Translations under genes and position numbers: made by a program
In this document: positions 13,543 to 21,390 of the stretch, piece after piece
Numbering within the stretch: the first letter of the stretch is position 1
Layout of the letters: each line of letters begins with the position of its first letter
From: Bacteroidales bacterium
GTDB taxonomy: Bacteria; Bacteroidota; Bacteroidia; Bacteroidales; P3
Direction: 5' to 3'
NCBI GenBank assembly: GCA_024400495.1
Contig: JAKSMR010000019.1
Span: forward strand, 1-52,659
DNA length: 52,659 nucleotides
Notes under the pieces: generated by a model
What the model saw: the letters and a program-made list of their open reading frames with translations, nothing else
Databases searched by the model: none
What the model was told of the DNA's origin: nothing

Positions 13543-14390
13543 TAGGATTGTTTTTTCAGAGAGAAGAAGAACTCCAGGCCTCCTTCGTCGCGGTTTTTGG
13601 CGTAGATGTCGCCGTGATGGAAGAGGACGGCATGTTTCACGATGGAGAGGCCTAGTCCGGTTCCTCCGCTCTTGCGGCTGCGTCCTTCCTCGATGCGGAG
13701 GAAGCGGTCGAAGATTTTGGCCAGATATTCGTTCCCCACTCCTTTGCCGGTGTCGTAGAAATGAATGTAGTATCGCTCGTCGCTGGTCTTGTAGCTCTCC
13801 AGGACGACATCGACGCCGTCGCCGGCATACATCAAGGCGTTCTCGACAAGGTTGCGGAAGATGGCATATACGAGGCTGTGGTTCCCGGAGAAGGGCATAC
13901 TAGCGGGCAGCTGGTTCTTGATGCTGATATGGTGGTCCTTGGCCATGTCTTCGAGCTCGTGGATCGCCTCCTGTGCTATAGCATTCACGTCGATGGGTTC
14001 TTTAGGGAAGAGGTCGGCGGATTCCTCGAGTTTGTTGATGATGGAGACGTCGTTGATGAGGTCTGAGAGACGCAATGTCTGGCCGTAGCAGCGGTCGAGG
14101 AAGTAGCGTTTCTTCTCTTCGTCGATGGGCTTGTCGCTTAGCAGGATCTCCAAGTATCCGCGGATGCTTGACACGGGGGTTTTCAGCTCATGGGCGATGT
14201 TGTTTGTCATCTCCTGTTTCAGCTGCCTGTTGCGCTCCTGCTCTTTGAGGATCTGCTTGTGGCTCTCGTCGGCCTGTTGGGCAAGCGTGCGTATCTGGCG
14301 GATGAGCTTGCGTTGATAGAGCACGGTAACAACCAAGGTCACCAAAAAGATGGCCACGATCAGACTGGGTATGATCCATTCTTTGTTCAT
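13542..14390 (-). CDS. Sensor histidine kinase (PhoR-like)
   Basis: 282 residues. One N-terminal membrane helix (about residues 6-26) leads straight into a helical linker without HAMP or a periplasmic domain. The H box is NNIAHELKTPVSS with phospho-acceptor His67; the N box is NLVENALMYA; the G boxes are DTGKGVG and GGTGLGLSIV; the F box is KIFDRFLRIEEGRSR. It autophosphorylates and passes phosphate to the regulator encoded 3 bp upstream. With no extracytoplasmic sensor, the signal is probably membrane-borne or carried by a partner protein. The compact form resembles the SphS/PhoR-type kinases common in Bacteroidales. Confidence 0.93.
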   Translation of the reverse strand: MNKEWIIPSLIVAIFLVTLVVTVLYQRKLIRQIRTLAQQADESHKQILKEQERNRQLKQEMTNNIAHELKTPVSSIRGYLEILLSDKPIDEEKKRYFLDRCYGQTLRLSDLINDVSIINKLEESADLFPKEPIDVNAIAQEAIHELEDMAKDHHISIKNQLPASMPFSGNHSLVYAIFRNLVENALMYAGDGVDVVLESYKTSDERYYIHFYDTGKGVGNEYLAKIFDRFLRIEEGRSRKSGGTGLGLSIVKHAVLFHHGDIYAKNRDEGGLEFFFSLKKQS

Positions 14391-14393
14391 CGT

Positions 14394-15071
14394 CTATGCT
14401 TCGAAATGATAACCGAACCCGGTTTTGTTGTTAATCATAGTCCCTGCTTCGCCCAGCTTTTTCCGGATGCGTGCGATGTGCACATCGACAGAGCGGTCGC
14501 CTACAAAGGTGTCTTTGTTCCAGGCTTGCTGAAGGATCTCCTCGCGAGAGAAATATTTGCCTTTGTTCTGCACGAGAAGAAGCAGGATGGTGAGCTCTTT
14601 CTTGGTGAGGACAACGGGGTTGCCGTTCACGGAGATGGTGTTGTTTGAGAGGTCGATGTGAAGGATACCTTCGTCAAGGGTCCTCTTCTCGGGAAGGTCG
14701 CTGGTGCGTTTCAGTATCGCCTTCACTCTGGCCAGGACATTGGGGAAGGAGTAGGGTTTGCAGATATAGTCGTCGCCGCCTTTCTGAAAGCCTCGCAGCT
14801 GGTCGGCCTCTTGTGTGAGGGCGGTAACGAAGATGATGGGTATGTTGTTTCCCTCTTCGCGCAGCCTCTCTGCTACGTCGAAGCCGGACATCCGTTCCAT
14901 CATGACGTCCAGGATCATCAGGCTGAAGGGCTCGCCCGTGGCGGAGAGGATCTCCAGGGCTTCCTCGCCCGAACAGGCGGTACAAACCTCAAAACCTTCG
15001 CTTTCGAGGTTGAACTGAAGAATCTCGCAAAGATCCTGTTCGTCGTCAACAACCAATATCTTTTGTGCCAT
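14394..15071 (-). CDS. OmpR/PhoB-family response regulator
   Basis: 225 residues. The receiver domain (1-120) has the acidic pair Asp9/Asp10, phospho-acceptor Asp55 in MILDVMM, Thr83 and Lys105 in CKPYSF. The C-terminal winged-helix domain (about 130-225) contains LTKKELTILLLLVQNKGKYFSREEIL and the recognition helix region DRSVDVHIARIRKKLG. The usual 'VRGVGYRF' ending is here NKTGFGYHFEA. It is the first gene of an operon with the kinase (3-bp gap). An AT-rich palindrome TATATTAATATA at 15086-15097, just upstream of the ATG, lies in the presumed promoter region. Confidence 0.94.
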   Translation of the reverse strand: MAQKILVVDDEQDLCEILQFNLESEGFEVCTACSGEEALEILSATGEPFSLMILDVMMERMSGFDVAERLREEGNNIPIIFVTALTQEADQLRGFQKGGDDYICKPYSFPNVLARVKAILKRTSDLPEKRTLDEGILHIDLSNNTISVNGNPVVLTKKELTILLLLVQNKGKYFSREEILQQAWNKDTFVGDRSVDVHIARIRKKLGEAGTMINNKTGFGYHFEA

Positions 15072-15187
15072 AATAGTGTTTCCTATATATTAATATAACG
15101 TTCGGGGGCGAGAAAAATTGTGTCGGTTTCCGATGAAATTCTCGTTCTGATATCTCTTGTGGCTCAGTTTTCGGGTTGTTGGCAATG

Positions 15188-15220
15188 AAAAACCCCATCT
15201 CTTCGGGTGGAGATATGGGG
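15188..15220 (-). terminator. Terminator downstream of the 15254 gene
   Basis: On the minus strand CCCCATATCTCC and GAGATGGGG form a stem with a short loop, followed by TTTTTC (15192-15188). This separates the YeiH operon from the two-component operon. Confidence 0.8.
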
Positions 15221-15253
15221 TAGGTGGTTCTGCCGGGAAGGTGTTGGGTCGCT

Positions 15254-15544
15254 CTATTCGTCGTCTTTGTTGAGCCAGCCCCAGAGTTTGTACATAAGGA
15301 AACCCCAGGCCAGGAACAGGACGTAATAGACCCATTTGGGGATCTTGGTGATGAAACGGCCGTCGGCGTCGACTTTCTCATAGTCGGGGATGTCGGCATA
15401 GTAGTATGCTCCGGCGCCGAAGTCGAGCTCTTTCTGCAGGCCGATCTGATGAACCATGATATAGATGGCCACGCCAACAGAAAGGAGGGTGATAGAAAGC
15501 ACTATCACCCGTCCTGTCTTATTCATTTTCCATTTGTCGCTCAC
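15254..15544 (-). CDS. Small two-helix membrane protein
   Basis: 96 residues with two membrane helices (about 12-30 and 68-88), a polar segment between them (DFGAGAYYYADIPDYEKVDADGR) facing the other side, and a short acidic tail (NKDDE). The start lies 3 bp after the stop of the YeiH-type transporter gene, so the two are almost certainly co-translated. It may be an accessory subunit of that transporter; no family function is known to me. The terminator at 15188-15220 ends this two-gene operon. Confidence 0.75.
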   Translation of the reverse strand: MSDKWKMNKTGRVIVLSITLLSVGVAIYIMVHQIGLQKELDFGAGAYYYADIPDYEKVDADGRFITKIPKWVYYVLFLAWGFLMYKLWGWLNKDDE

Positions 15545-15547
15545 CTT

Positions 15548-16927
15548 TTATTGCAGCTGGGGAACAGGGAATACAACGCCAGAGAGGGCGAACCATACGG
15601 CGAAAGCGGTGAGGAGGATATTGAAGGTCTGGCCGAGGATGTAGAGGGCCAGGATTTTGCCGCCTTGAAGTTTCTGGACAAGCTCTTTGAAGTTGATCTC
15701 GAGACCGATGGAGGTGAAAGCGAGAACAAAAGCCCAGTTCTTGTACTGGTCGAGGACCTTGTTGATGTCTCCGATTGCGTTAACATCGGCTGTGTTGAAA
15801 AGGGGCTGGATGATGAAGGAGGCAACGAGAGAAGCGGCAAAGAAACCAAGGACGAACTTGGGGAAACGATGCCAGATCTCGCCTGCGCCAACTTTCTGGC
15901 CTTTCTCTTTGTTCACATGGGTGGTGAAGAAGAGCGCTACAAAGAAGGCGATGAAGCCGATGAGGATGTTCTGGATGGATTTTACGAGAACGGCAGTCTG
16001 CTGTCCTACTTCTCCCAGGGCTGTGCCGGCAACAACAACGGCGCCGGTGCTGTCTACTGTACCACCAACAAAAGCGCCACCAAGGAGAGGATCGACATGG
16101 AGGGCCTTGAGGATGATGGGTTCGAGAACCATCATGAGGATGGTGAAGAGGATGGAGATGGAGACGGCAAGGGAGAGGTCGCTCTTCTTACAGCCGCTGG
16201 CGGCTCCGGTAGCAATAGCTGCGGAGGTGCCGCAGACGCTGGCGTCGGCAGCCATGGTGATGACGAGAGGCTTGTTGTCGATTTTGAGGATCTTGGTGCC
16301 GAGCCACCACATGAAGAGGATGACGAGAGGAGTCACAACCCAAGCGATGCCGAGGCCGTAGAGACCGAATTTTGCGATGTTGGAGAAGAGGACGGAGAAA
16401 CCCATGATGACGAGACCGGTCTTGATGTAGAACTCGGTCTTGATGGCGGGTTTGAGCCAGTTGGGGGTTCCTACGGTATTGGAGATCACCAGGCCGATGA
16501 TGAGTGCCCAGAATGCCCACTCGAGGTAGCGGTTGAGGGTGAACTCTGCGCTGACGAGACGCACGATGAAGGCCAGCACGAAGAGGCCTACAAAAGCGCC
16601 GATGTATTTCTTCATCTCGGTACCCTGCATCTTGGCTCCGATGGTGAAAAGGATGCCGAATACGACGAAGGTGACGAGGGTCTTGCGCCAGAATACGAGG
16701 TCGGCCAGCTGGTCAAGCAGGGGTTTCATCTTGTCGGTATACTCTGCTTCGCCTACAGTCCAGGTGGAGAATTTGAGTGCCGAGAAATCGAAAGCGCCGG
16801 TAAGTACGGCAATGCAACCTACGGCAATGATAATGAATCCAATCCATATTGCGAGCCAGTCTTCTTTGGTGCGCATATCGGACCATTTGAATTTTTCTGC
16901 GGAAACGATGTCTTTGTTTTCTGCCAT
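15548..16927 (-). CDS. YeiH-family putative sulfate/anion exporter
   Basis: 459 residues from the ATG at 16927 (MAENKDIVSAEKFKW). A longer in-frame start at 17002 would add 25 polar residues overlapping the promoter, so it is rejected. About ten membrane helices are seen, with the family-typical segments ADASVCGTSAAIATGAASG and GGAFVGGTVDSTGAVVVAG near the middle and FTSIGLEINFKEL near the C-terminus (UPF0324 / Cons_hypoth698 family, annotated as putative sulfate exporters). Substrate is unproven. The length is greater than the roughly 340-residue E. coli YeiH because of extra N-terminal helices (residues 20-130), as in many Bacteroidales homologues. It is followed by the small membrane protein gene. 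Confidence 0.88.
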   Translation of the reverse strand: MAENKDIVSAEKFKWSDMRTKEDWLAIWIGFIIIAVGCIAVLTGAFDFSALKFSTWTVGEAEYTDKMKPLLDQLADLVFWRKTLVTFVVFGILFTIGAKMQGTEMKKYIGAFVGLFVLAFIVRLVSAEFTLNRYLEWAFWALIIGLVISNTVGTPNWLKPAIKTEFYIKTGLVIMGFSVLFSNIAKFGLYGLGIAWVVTPLVILFMWWLGTKILKIDNKPLVITMAADASVCGTSAAIATGAASGCKKSDLSLAVSISILFTILMMVLEPIILKALHVDPLLGGAFVGGTVDSTGAVVVAGTALGEVGQQTAVLVKSIQNILIGFIAFFVALFFTTHVNKEKGQKVGAGEIWHRFPKFVLGFFAASLVASFIIQPLFNTADVNAIGDINKVLDQYKNWAFVLAFTSIGLEINFKELVQKLQGGKILALYILGQTFNILLTAFAVWFALSGVVFPVPQLQ

Positions 16928-16998
16928 TGTTATTACTTTTTTATGTTTATTTCCCTTTTTTATGTTGCTTTTGCACAAGAAAAGATTGGCTTTGCTGT

Positions 16999-17007
16999 GC
17001 AAAAGTA
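16999..17007 (-). promoter_or_regulatory. Candidate -7 element for the YeiH operon
   Basis: On the minus strand TACTTTTGC matches TAnnTTTGC about 72 bases upstream of the start at 16927. No clear TTTG is found at the expected -33 distance. Confidence 0.45.
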
Positions 17008-17262
17008 TTTGTTTTTCAGGTGGTTTTGAGGTCTGAGGACAAGCAAAATCATCTGAAAGACATTACAAAAATAGTATCCATTAATATATATGCCAAATTT
17101 TTAACATTAGGGGTATTTGTTAAGAAATCTTAAGTCTGAGTGTTAAATTCTGCAAGTGCGAAGTTGATTTGGTCGGTTTTGTTGCGGTTTTTGGTCGGAT
17201 TGGGTGCGTTTTTTGTTGTTTTGAGGCAATAAAAAGATAGGTTTCGCGTTATATTTATTGTT

Positions 17263-17676
17263 ATGAAACAGTATATCCGCAAAATCAACTACCACGAAAC
17301 CGACAAGATGGCTGTCGTCCACCATTCCAATTATGTTAAATATATGGAGGAATCTCGCGTGGACTTCCTTCGTCAGATTGGTATAGAATATGAGGATTTC
17401 GAGGCCGACGGACTGGTGTCGCCTGTGGTGAAGATTGATGTGGAATACAAGACCCCCGCCCGCTTTGGCGACACGTTGACAATCAATGTCATCCAGAGCG
17501 AATATAGTGGCGCCCGTCTGGGATACTCGTATGAGATGTACAACCAGGACAACAAGATTGTCTGCCGGGCCAAATCGCAGCATTGCTTCATCTTCAACAA
17601 CCGGATCTGCAGCCTGCAGAACAATTTTGAGAAATATCATAAATTGCTTCTCGACTCGCTCGAAGAGGCACACTAG
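17263..17676 (+). CDS. Acyl-CoA thioesterase, YbgC/4HBT family
   Basis: 137 residues. The motif INYHETDKMAVVHHSNYVKY carries the catalytic Asp (TDKMAVVHH) and the following helix EESRVDFLRQIGI typical of the YbgC/FcbC branch of hotdog thioesterases. Strand segments VKIDVEYKTPARFGDTLTI and SYEMYNQDNKIVCRAKSQHCFI complete the fold. It probably hydrolyses short acyl-CoA esters or acts at the cell-envelope interface as YbgC does. No tol-pal genes are nearby. The TAG stop codon at 17674-17676 forms the first three bases of 11-bp array B. Confidence 0.87.
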   Translation: MKQYIRKINYHETDKMAVVHHSNYVKYMEESRVDFLRQIGIEYEDFEADGLVSPVVKIDVEYKTPARFGDTLTINVIQSEYSGARLGYSYEMYNQDNKIVCRAKSQHCFIFNNRICSLQNNFEKYHKLLLDSLEEAH

Positions 17677-17717
17677 CCTCCCTCTAGCGTCGCACTAGCG
17701 TCGCACAAGGTTCGCAA
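17674..17717. repeat. 11-bp-period tandem array B (4 units), starting on a stop codon
   Basis: Units TAGCCTCCCTC, TAGCGTCGCAC, TAGCGTCGCAC and AAGGTTCGCAA follow each other with an exact period of 11. The first three bases are the stop codon of the thioesterase gene. As in array A, the last unit ends in CGCAA and leads into ATT and a hairpin (AAGGT ... ACCTT). Confidence 0.8.
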
Positions 17718-17798
17718 ATTCGAGACCTTGATAGGAGGGAAGTGTAGGGCAAGTAAGGGCTAGGTGTATTTTTATTCCTCTATCCCACGAAAATTCCT

Positions 17799-17807
17799 TA
17801 TCTTTGC
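17799..17807 (+). promoter_or_regulatory. Promoter -7 element for the porin-like gene
   Basis: TATCTTTGC at 17799-17807 matches the Bacteroidota -7 consensus exactly. It implies an untranslated leader of about 130 bases before the ATG at 17943; the leader's end is A/T-rich. Confidence 0.65.
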
Positions 17808-17942
17808 ACCGCATTAACAAGTGGTGCTGTGTGTGTATTGTGCTGGCAATCATTGTTCTGTGTTTGTTGTGACGCTACTTGTGGTGCGAGAAAATCGCCG
17901 ATTATCATTAAATAGAAACAATAATATTATTAAAAATACGCA

Positions 17943-19331
17943 ATGAATAAGCTTTTCCGTTTAGCAGCAGTAGCTATGGCAATGGGAGCAATGCTTCCCG
18001 CTATGGCTCAGAAAGACGACCCCAAAGCCGTCAAACCATCCGAACCCAAGGTGCAGGCCAAAGTATACGGCTTTGTACGCAACTATGCCTGTTTCGACAG
18101 CCGTCAGACCTATTATGTCTGTGGCGGCGAGTATAACATGATGCCCAAGGACAACGACTGGAATATGTCCGAAGCCGAGGCTCAGGCAACCGGACTCGAC
18201 CGTTACGACCTGAACGATGTGCCTCAGTTCCACCTCCTTGCCCTCACCACTCGTATCGGTCTGAATCTCACCGGTCCTGGAATCTGGGGTGCTAACACTT
18301 CGGCAGGTAAGATCGAAGGCGACTTTGCCGGTTTCGGCACCACCAATAGCGTGTTCCGTATTCGTCAGGCATGGGCAAAACTCAACTGGGATAAGGCCGA
18401 AGTGCTCGTCGGTCAGACCTGGCATCCTCTCTCGGGCGACATCATGCCCGAGGTTCTCGGCATGGCTGCCGGCGCCCCCTTCCGTTGCCACAGCCGTACC
18501 CCTCAGGTGCGTTTCATCTACACCAACGGCAATCTCGGCTTTACCGTGGCCGCTCTCTCCCAGCTCCAGTATATGAACAACGGCCCTTCGGGTACTTTCA
18601 ACGCCACCTCCGGAACCTCCTGGTCCAGCACCAATTCTACCTCCTTCGCCTACAACGCTATCGTCCCCGAGATGTTCCTCGGCCTTAACTTCAAGAACGA
18701 GAAGATCTATGCCCAGTTAGGCGCAGACGTGCAGATGCTCCGTCCTCGCACCTGGGGCGACAAGCTTTCCGGCACCACCCATTACAAAGTGAAAGTCAAC
18801 GAAACCTGCCTCTCTTTCACTCCTACTGTCTATTTCCAGTATACCGATGGCCCTCTCGCCATCAAGTTCCGCAGCCTCCTTGCGCAGAACACCTCCCATC
18901 TCAATCAGCTCTGCGGCTATGGCGTTAGTGGCGTGAACGAGGATGGCAGCTGGAATTACGCACCCATGCAGGCCTCCATCAGCTACCTCAACTTCGCCTA
19001 TGGCAAGAAAGTCCGCGGCGACATCTTCTTCGGCTATATGCAGAATCTCGGAAGCACCTCCGACCTTCACAACTTCCAGACCGATCCTGCCGCCACTCCT
19101 TCCTACATGCTCTTCAGCAAAGGCAACTACACCAACATCCAGAACATGTGGCGTATCTGCCCCGGCATCAGCTACAACACCAAGGCTTTCAATATCGGTA
19201 TCGAGTATGAGCTTACCGGCGTAGGCTATGGCGACAAGAAAACCATGAAGGCCAACGGCACCTTCGATGCAGAGAACGTACATGAAGTCCTCGGACATCG
19301 CGTATGTGCTCTCGTGAAATACAATTTCTAG
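17943..19331 (+). CDS. Porin-like outer-membrane protein (Bacteroidales)
   Basis: 462 residues. A signal peptide (MNKLFRLAAVAMAMGAMLPAMA) is followed by a short Lys/Pro-rich linker and then about 430 residues of alternating strands. Typical segments are KVYGFVRNYACFDSRQTYY, TTRIGLNLTGPGIWGANTSAGKIEGDF and RIRQAWAKLNWDKAEVLVGQTWHP, which match the porin/DcaP-like architecture (first strand, then conserved R-I-R-Q-A-x-x-K-L-W and G-Q-x-x-H-P). The C-terminus HRVCALVKYNF ends in an aromatic residue. It probably forms a diffusion channel. Codon use is strongly biased toward C-ending codons, as in highly expressed genes. A strong terminator follows at 19395. Confidence 0.82.
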   Translation: MNKLFRLAAVAMAMGAMLPAMAQKDDPKAVKPSEPKVQAKVYGFVRNYACFDSRQTYYVCGGEYNMMPKDNDWNMSEAEAQATGLDRYDLNDVPQFHLLALTTRIGLNLTGPGIWGANTSAGKIEGDFAGFGTTNSVFRIRQAWAKLNWDKAEVLVGQTWHPLSGDIMPEVLGMAAGAPFRCHSRTPQVRFIYTNGNLGFTVAALSQLQYMNNGPSGTFNATSGTSWSSTNSTSFAYNAIVPEMFLGLNFKNEKIYAQLGADVQMLRPRTWGDKLSGTTHYKVKVNETCLSFTPTVYFQYTDGPLAIKFRSLLAQNTSHLNQLCGYGVSGVNEDGSWNYAPMQASISYLNFAYGKKVRGDIFFGYMQNLGSTSDLHNFQTDPAATPSYMLFSKGNYTNIQNMWRICPGISYNTKAFNIGIEYELTGVGYGDKKTMKANGTFDAENVHEVLGHRVCALVKYNF

Positions 19332-19394
19332 GCATATCCCAACAGGCCTCAGGAGCTTCCTGAAAGCAGTCCCTTAGAGGCAAGCCTTATATCC

Positions 19395-19427
19395 AAGAGA
19401 CGAGGATCGTTCCTCGTCTCTTCTTTT
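19395..19427 (+). terminator. Terminator of the porin-like gene
   Basis: AAGAGACGAGGA (19395-19406) pairs perfectly with TCCTCGTCTCTT (19411-19422) around TCGT, followed by CTTTT. Confidence 0.9.
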
Positions 19428-19810
19428 AGGGCGTCAAGGCGCCTTCTCTGTCACGAAGGCCGACCGGTCTGGGCAATTCCAAGCCCGTCGGCCGAAAGTC
19501 GCTAGAAAGAGCTTTCTCGCGGTCGTGCGTTTCGCCCGTGTCTTCTCCCGCATTCCTCCTCCAGGTTGGGCTTAATTCCATCAATCCCCTCCATTCTCGA
19601 CCCGACCCCAGATATTCCGTTTTGACAAAAAGTGCGCCTAAAAAGAAAAACACATGGGTTATGGGGCATTATCATGCCTTTTGAGGTCTACGAGAGGGAC
19701 AATTTGAGGCGTTTCGACCCCTTCCTAAGGACAGATAGCTGGAAAGAAGGTTGTTTGTGATTTTGTATTTTGTTGATTTGTTGCTTCTTAGATGAATCTT
19801 ATCTGAGGTT
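19428..19810. other. Gene-free stretch left of the TTCCAGTT inverted repeat
   Basis: No convincing reading frame was found. Short inverted pieces are visible (for example GGCCGACCGG...CCCGTCGGCC near 19458-19494). The right part becomes T-rich (TTGTTTGTGATTTTGTATTT). Confidence 0.4.
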
Positions 19811-19962
19811 GCGTTCCAGTTCCAGTTGTTCCAGTTGATTTTTGAGAGGTGTATATGGCACCTTTGAATAATATATATATTTAATAATTAATTAGTTATA
19901 TAGTATATATGTGGGTGCATGATACATTGTTTTTTTAACTGGAACTGGAACAACTGGAACGC
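19811..19962. repeat. TTCCAGTT-block inverted repeat around an AT-rich core
   Basis: The left arm (19811-19836) is GCGTTCCAGTT plus CCAGTTGTTCCAGTT; the right arm (19937-19962), read on the other strand, is GCGTTCCAGTT plus GTTCCAGTTCCAGTT. Both arms have three CCAGTT blocks in different spacing. The core (19837-19936) is very AT-rich, with runs such as AATATATATATTTAATAATT, and includes a small AGGTG/CACCT hairpin. It could be an origin-like, protein-binding or element-derived site. Confidence 0.75.
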
Positions 19963-20136
19963 GAAGAGTATTCTATGCTCTCTATAAGGTTCTTAACAAG
20001 CTGACGCGAAGGCTCTTAAATGACCTGATATCTCTACGGGGCAGAGGATCCTCCTCTTCACCCCCTTTGAGGAACGCCTCTTTGAAGAGCTGCAGGAACC
20101 CTAGACTGCTCTTTTAAAAGTCACCTTGCTATAACT

Positions 20137-20173
20137 AAAAAAGAGACCTCCGGTTGGGGAGGTCTCTTTTTTT
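20137..20173. terminator. Bidirectional terminator left of the PepSY-like gene
   Basis: AAAAAAGAGACCTCC (20137-20151) pairs with GGAGGTCTCTTTTTT (from 20158), with T runs on both strands. It ends the minus-strand block that begins upstream of purA. The 170 bases to its left hold no recognisable gene. Confidence 0.9.
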
Positions 20174-20200
20174 GTCGGGGATGATAAGTTCTCGTCAGAT

Positions 20201-21256
20201 TTACTGAACGTCTTTCTCGTCGAGGGGCTGAGCAAGGAGGCCCATGAATTTGTAGGAGTTGTCGAATTCCATGCGGGTGAACTTCTTGGTGCCGTTCTTC
20301 TGCTTCTGGCTTACTACAACGTAGGTGTAGGGCTTGGGTTTCTTTCCGTCAGCGCCACGGTATTTGGCGTCGAACTCGTACACAACCATTTTCTCGATGG
20401 TGTATTTCTCGCCTTTGAATTTCTCGTTGAGATATTTGATGATGGCGGAGGTGTAGCGTTCCTTGGCGAGTACCTTGCCGGTCTTGGTGAGGGTCTCGGT
20501 TTCGGTGTTGTAGACGGCCTCGAAACGGTTCTTCTGGTTGTTCATATAGTAGCCTACGAATTCGCCGTTGGCGCGAAGGTACCAGTCGGGACCTGCGGCG
20601 AGGCGGGCGGCGGGATAACGCTTGTTGAAGTTGGCTTTGATGGCATCGGAGGGCTCGGGACGCTCGTTTTCGACGACATCGGGCTTAGGAGCTTCGCGGC
20701 GTTTTGCATAGCGGTTGGCGCGGCTCTTGTCCTGTGCTGCCTGCTCGCGTACGCTCTCGTCGTTGGGGTTCTCGTGGGTGTAGTAGTCGCGTTTCACAAC
20801 ATCAGGATCGGGAGCTGTGGATTTCTGCAGTTTTCCACGGGTGTCGAAGATCAGTTCGCAATCTTCTGCGCCAACGCCTTTCTTGATGATGATCATGCGG
20901 TAGTAGTTGTCGCCGCTCATTTCCTCAACATAGGCGGTAGATTTGATACGATAGCCGGGATAGTTGTTTACGAAATAGTCGTTCATAAGGGTAGGACACT
21001 CGTTCAGGGCGATGGGGAACGAGCTGTACTGCCATTCTCCGGAGGCTGTGAAGTAGCAATGGCCTTCCTGACCATCGGTAACGAACTCGGCGATATATTG
21101 GCCGGGAGCCTGATACCAAGTCTTTACTTTATACGACTCGTAGGTCTTGGAGAGCGTAATGAGAACCGATTTGGGTACTGCGGTCTCTTTCACCTTGGTT
21201 TGTGCGCTAAGCACAAAAGGCATTGCCAGCAGGGTTACAAGAAGCAGTTTTTTCAT
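20201..21256 (-). CDS. Secreted PepSY-like-domain protein
   Basis: 351 residues from the ATG at 21256, which gives a signal peptide (MKKLLLVTLLAMPFVLSAQT); a start ten codons upstream would place polar residues before it. Residues about 25-130 form one PepSY-like (PF11396-type) unit with the pattern TYESYKVKTWYQAPGQYIAEF followed by GHCYFTASGEWQYS; a second unit lies at about 200-285 (NFNKRYPAARLAAGPDWYLRANGEFVGYY). A Lys/Arg-rich linker joins them. These domains are periplasmic or surface modules in Bacteroidales; they are thought to bind or inhibit peptidases, which is not proven here. It follows purA with a 134-bp gap, and a strong terminator ends the transcript. Confidence 0.7.
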   Translation of the reverse strand: MKKLLLVTLLAMPFVLSAQTKVKETAVPKSVLITLSKTYESYKVKTWYQAPGQYIAEFVTDGQEGHCYFTASGEWQYSSFPIALNECPTLMNDYFVNNYPGYRIKSTAYVEEMSGDNYYRMIIIKKGVGAEDCELIFDTRGKLQKSTAPDPDVVKRDYYTHENPNDESVREQAAQDKSRANRYAKRREAPKPDVVENERPEPSDAIKANFNKRYPAARLAAGPDWYLRANGEFVGYYMNNQKNRFEAVYNTETETLTKTGKVLAKERYTSAIIKYLNEKFKGEKYTIEKMVVYEFDAKYRGADGKKPKPYTYVVVSQKQKNGTKKFTRMEFDNSYKFMGLLAQPLDEKDVQ

Positions 21257-21390
21257 GATGTGTGCGGTTTTAAGGTTTTGTCTCAAAATCGAGGTGTTTG
21301 CTTATTTGCGATGTTTTTTTTCTTTGTGATCGTTTATGCTTTAGTATGGTGGCGAGGGATAATCTTGCACCATAGCATCCTTTTTTTCTT

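Noticed and set aside
15224-17029. 601-codon plus-strand frame opposite the YeiH-type transporter
   Set aside because: Very rich in Glu, Asp and Gly with no domain; a shadow of the transporter gene, whose helices and family motifs are clear.
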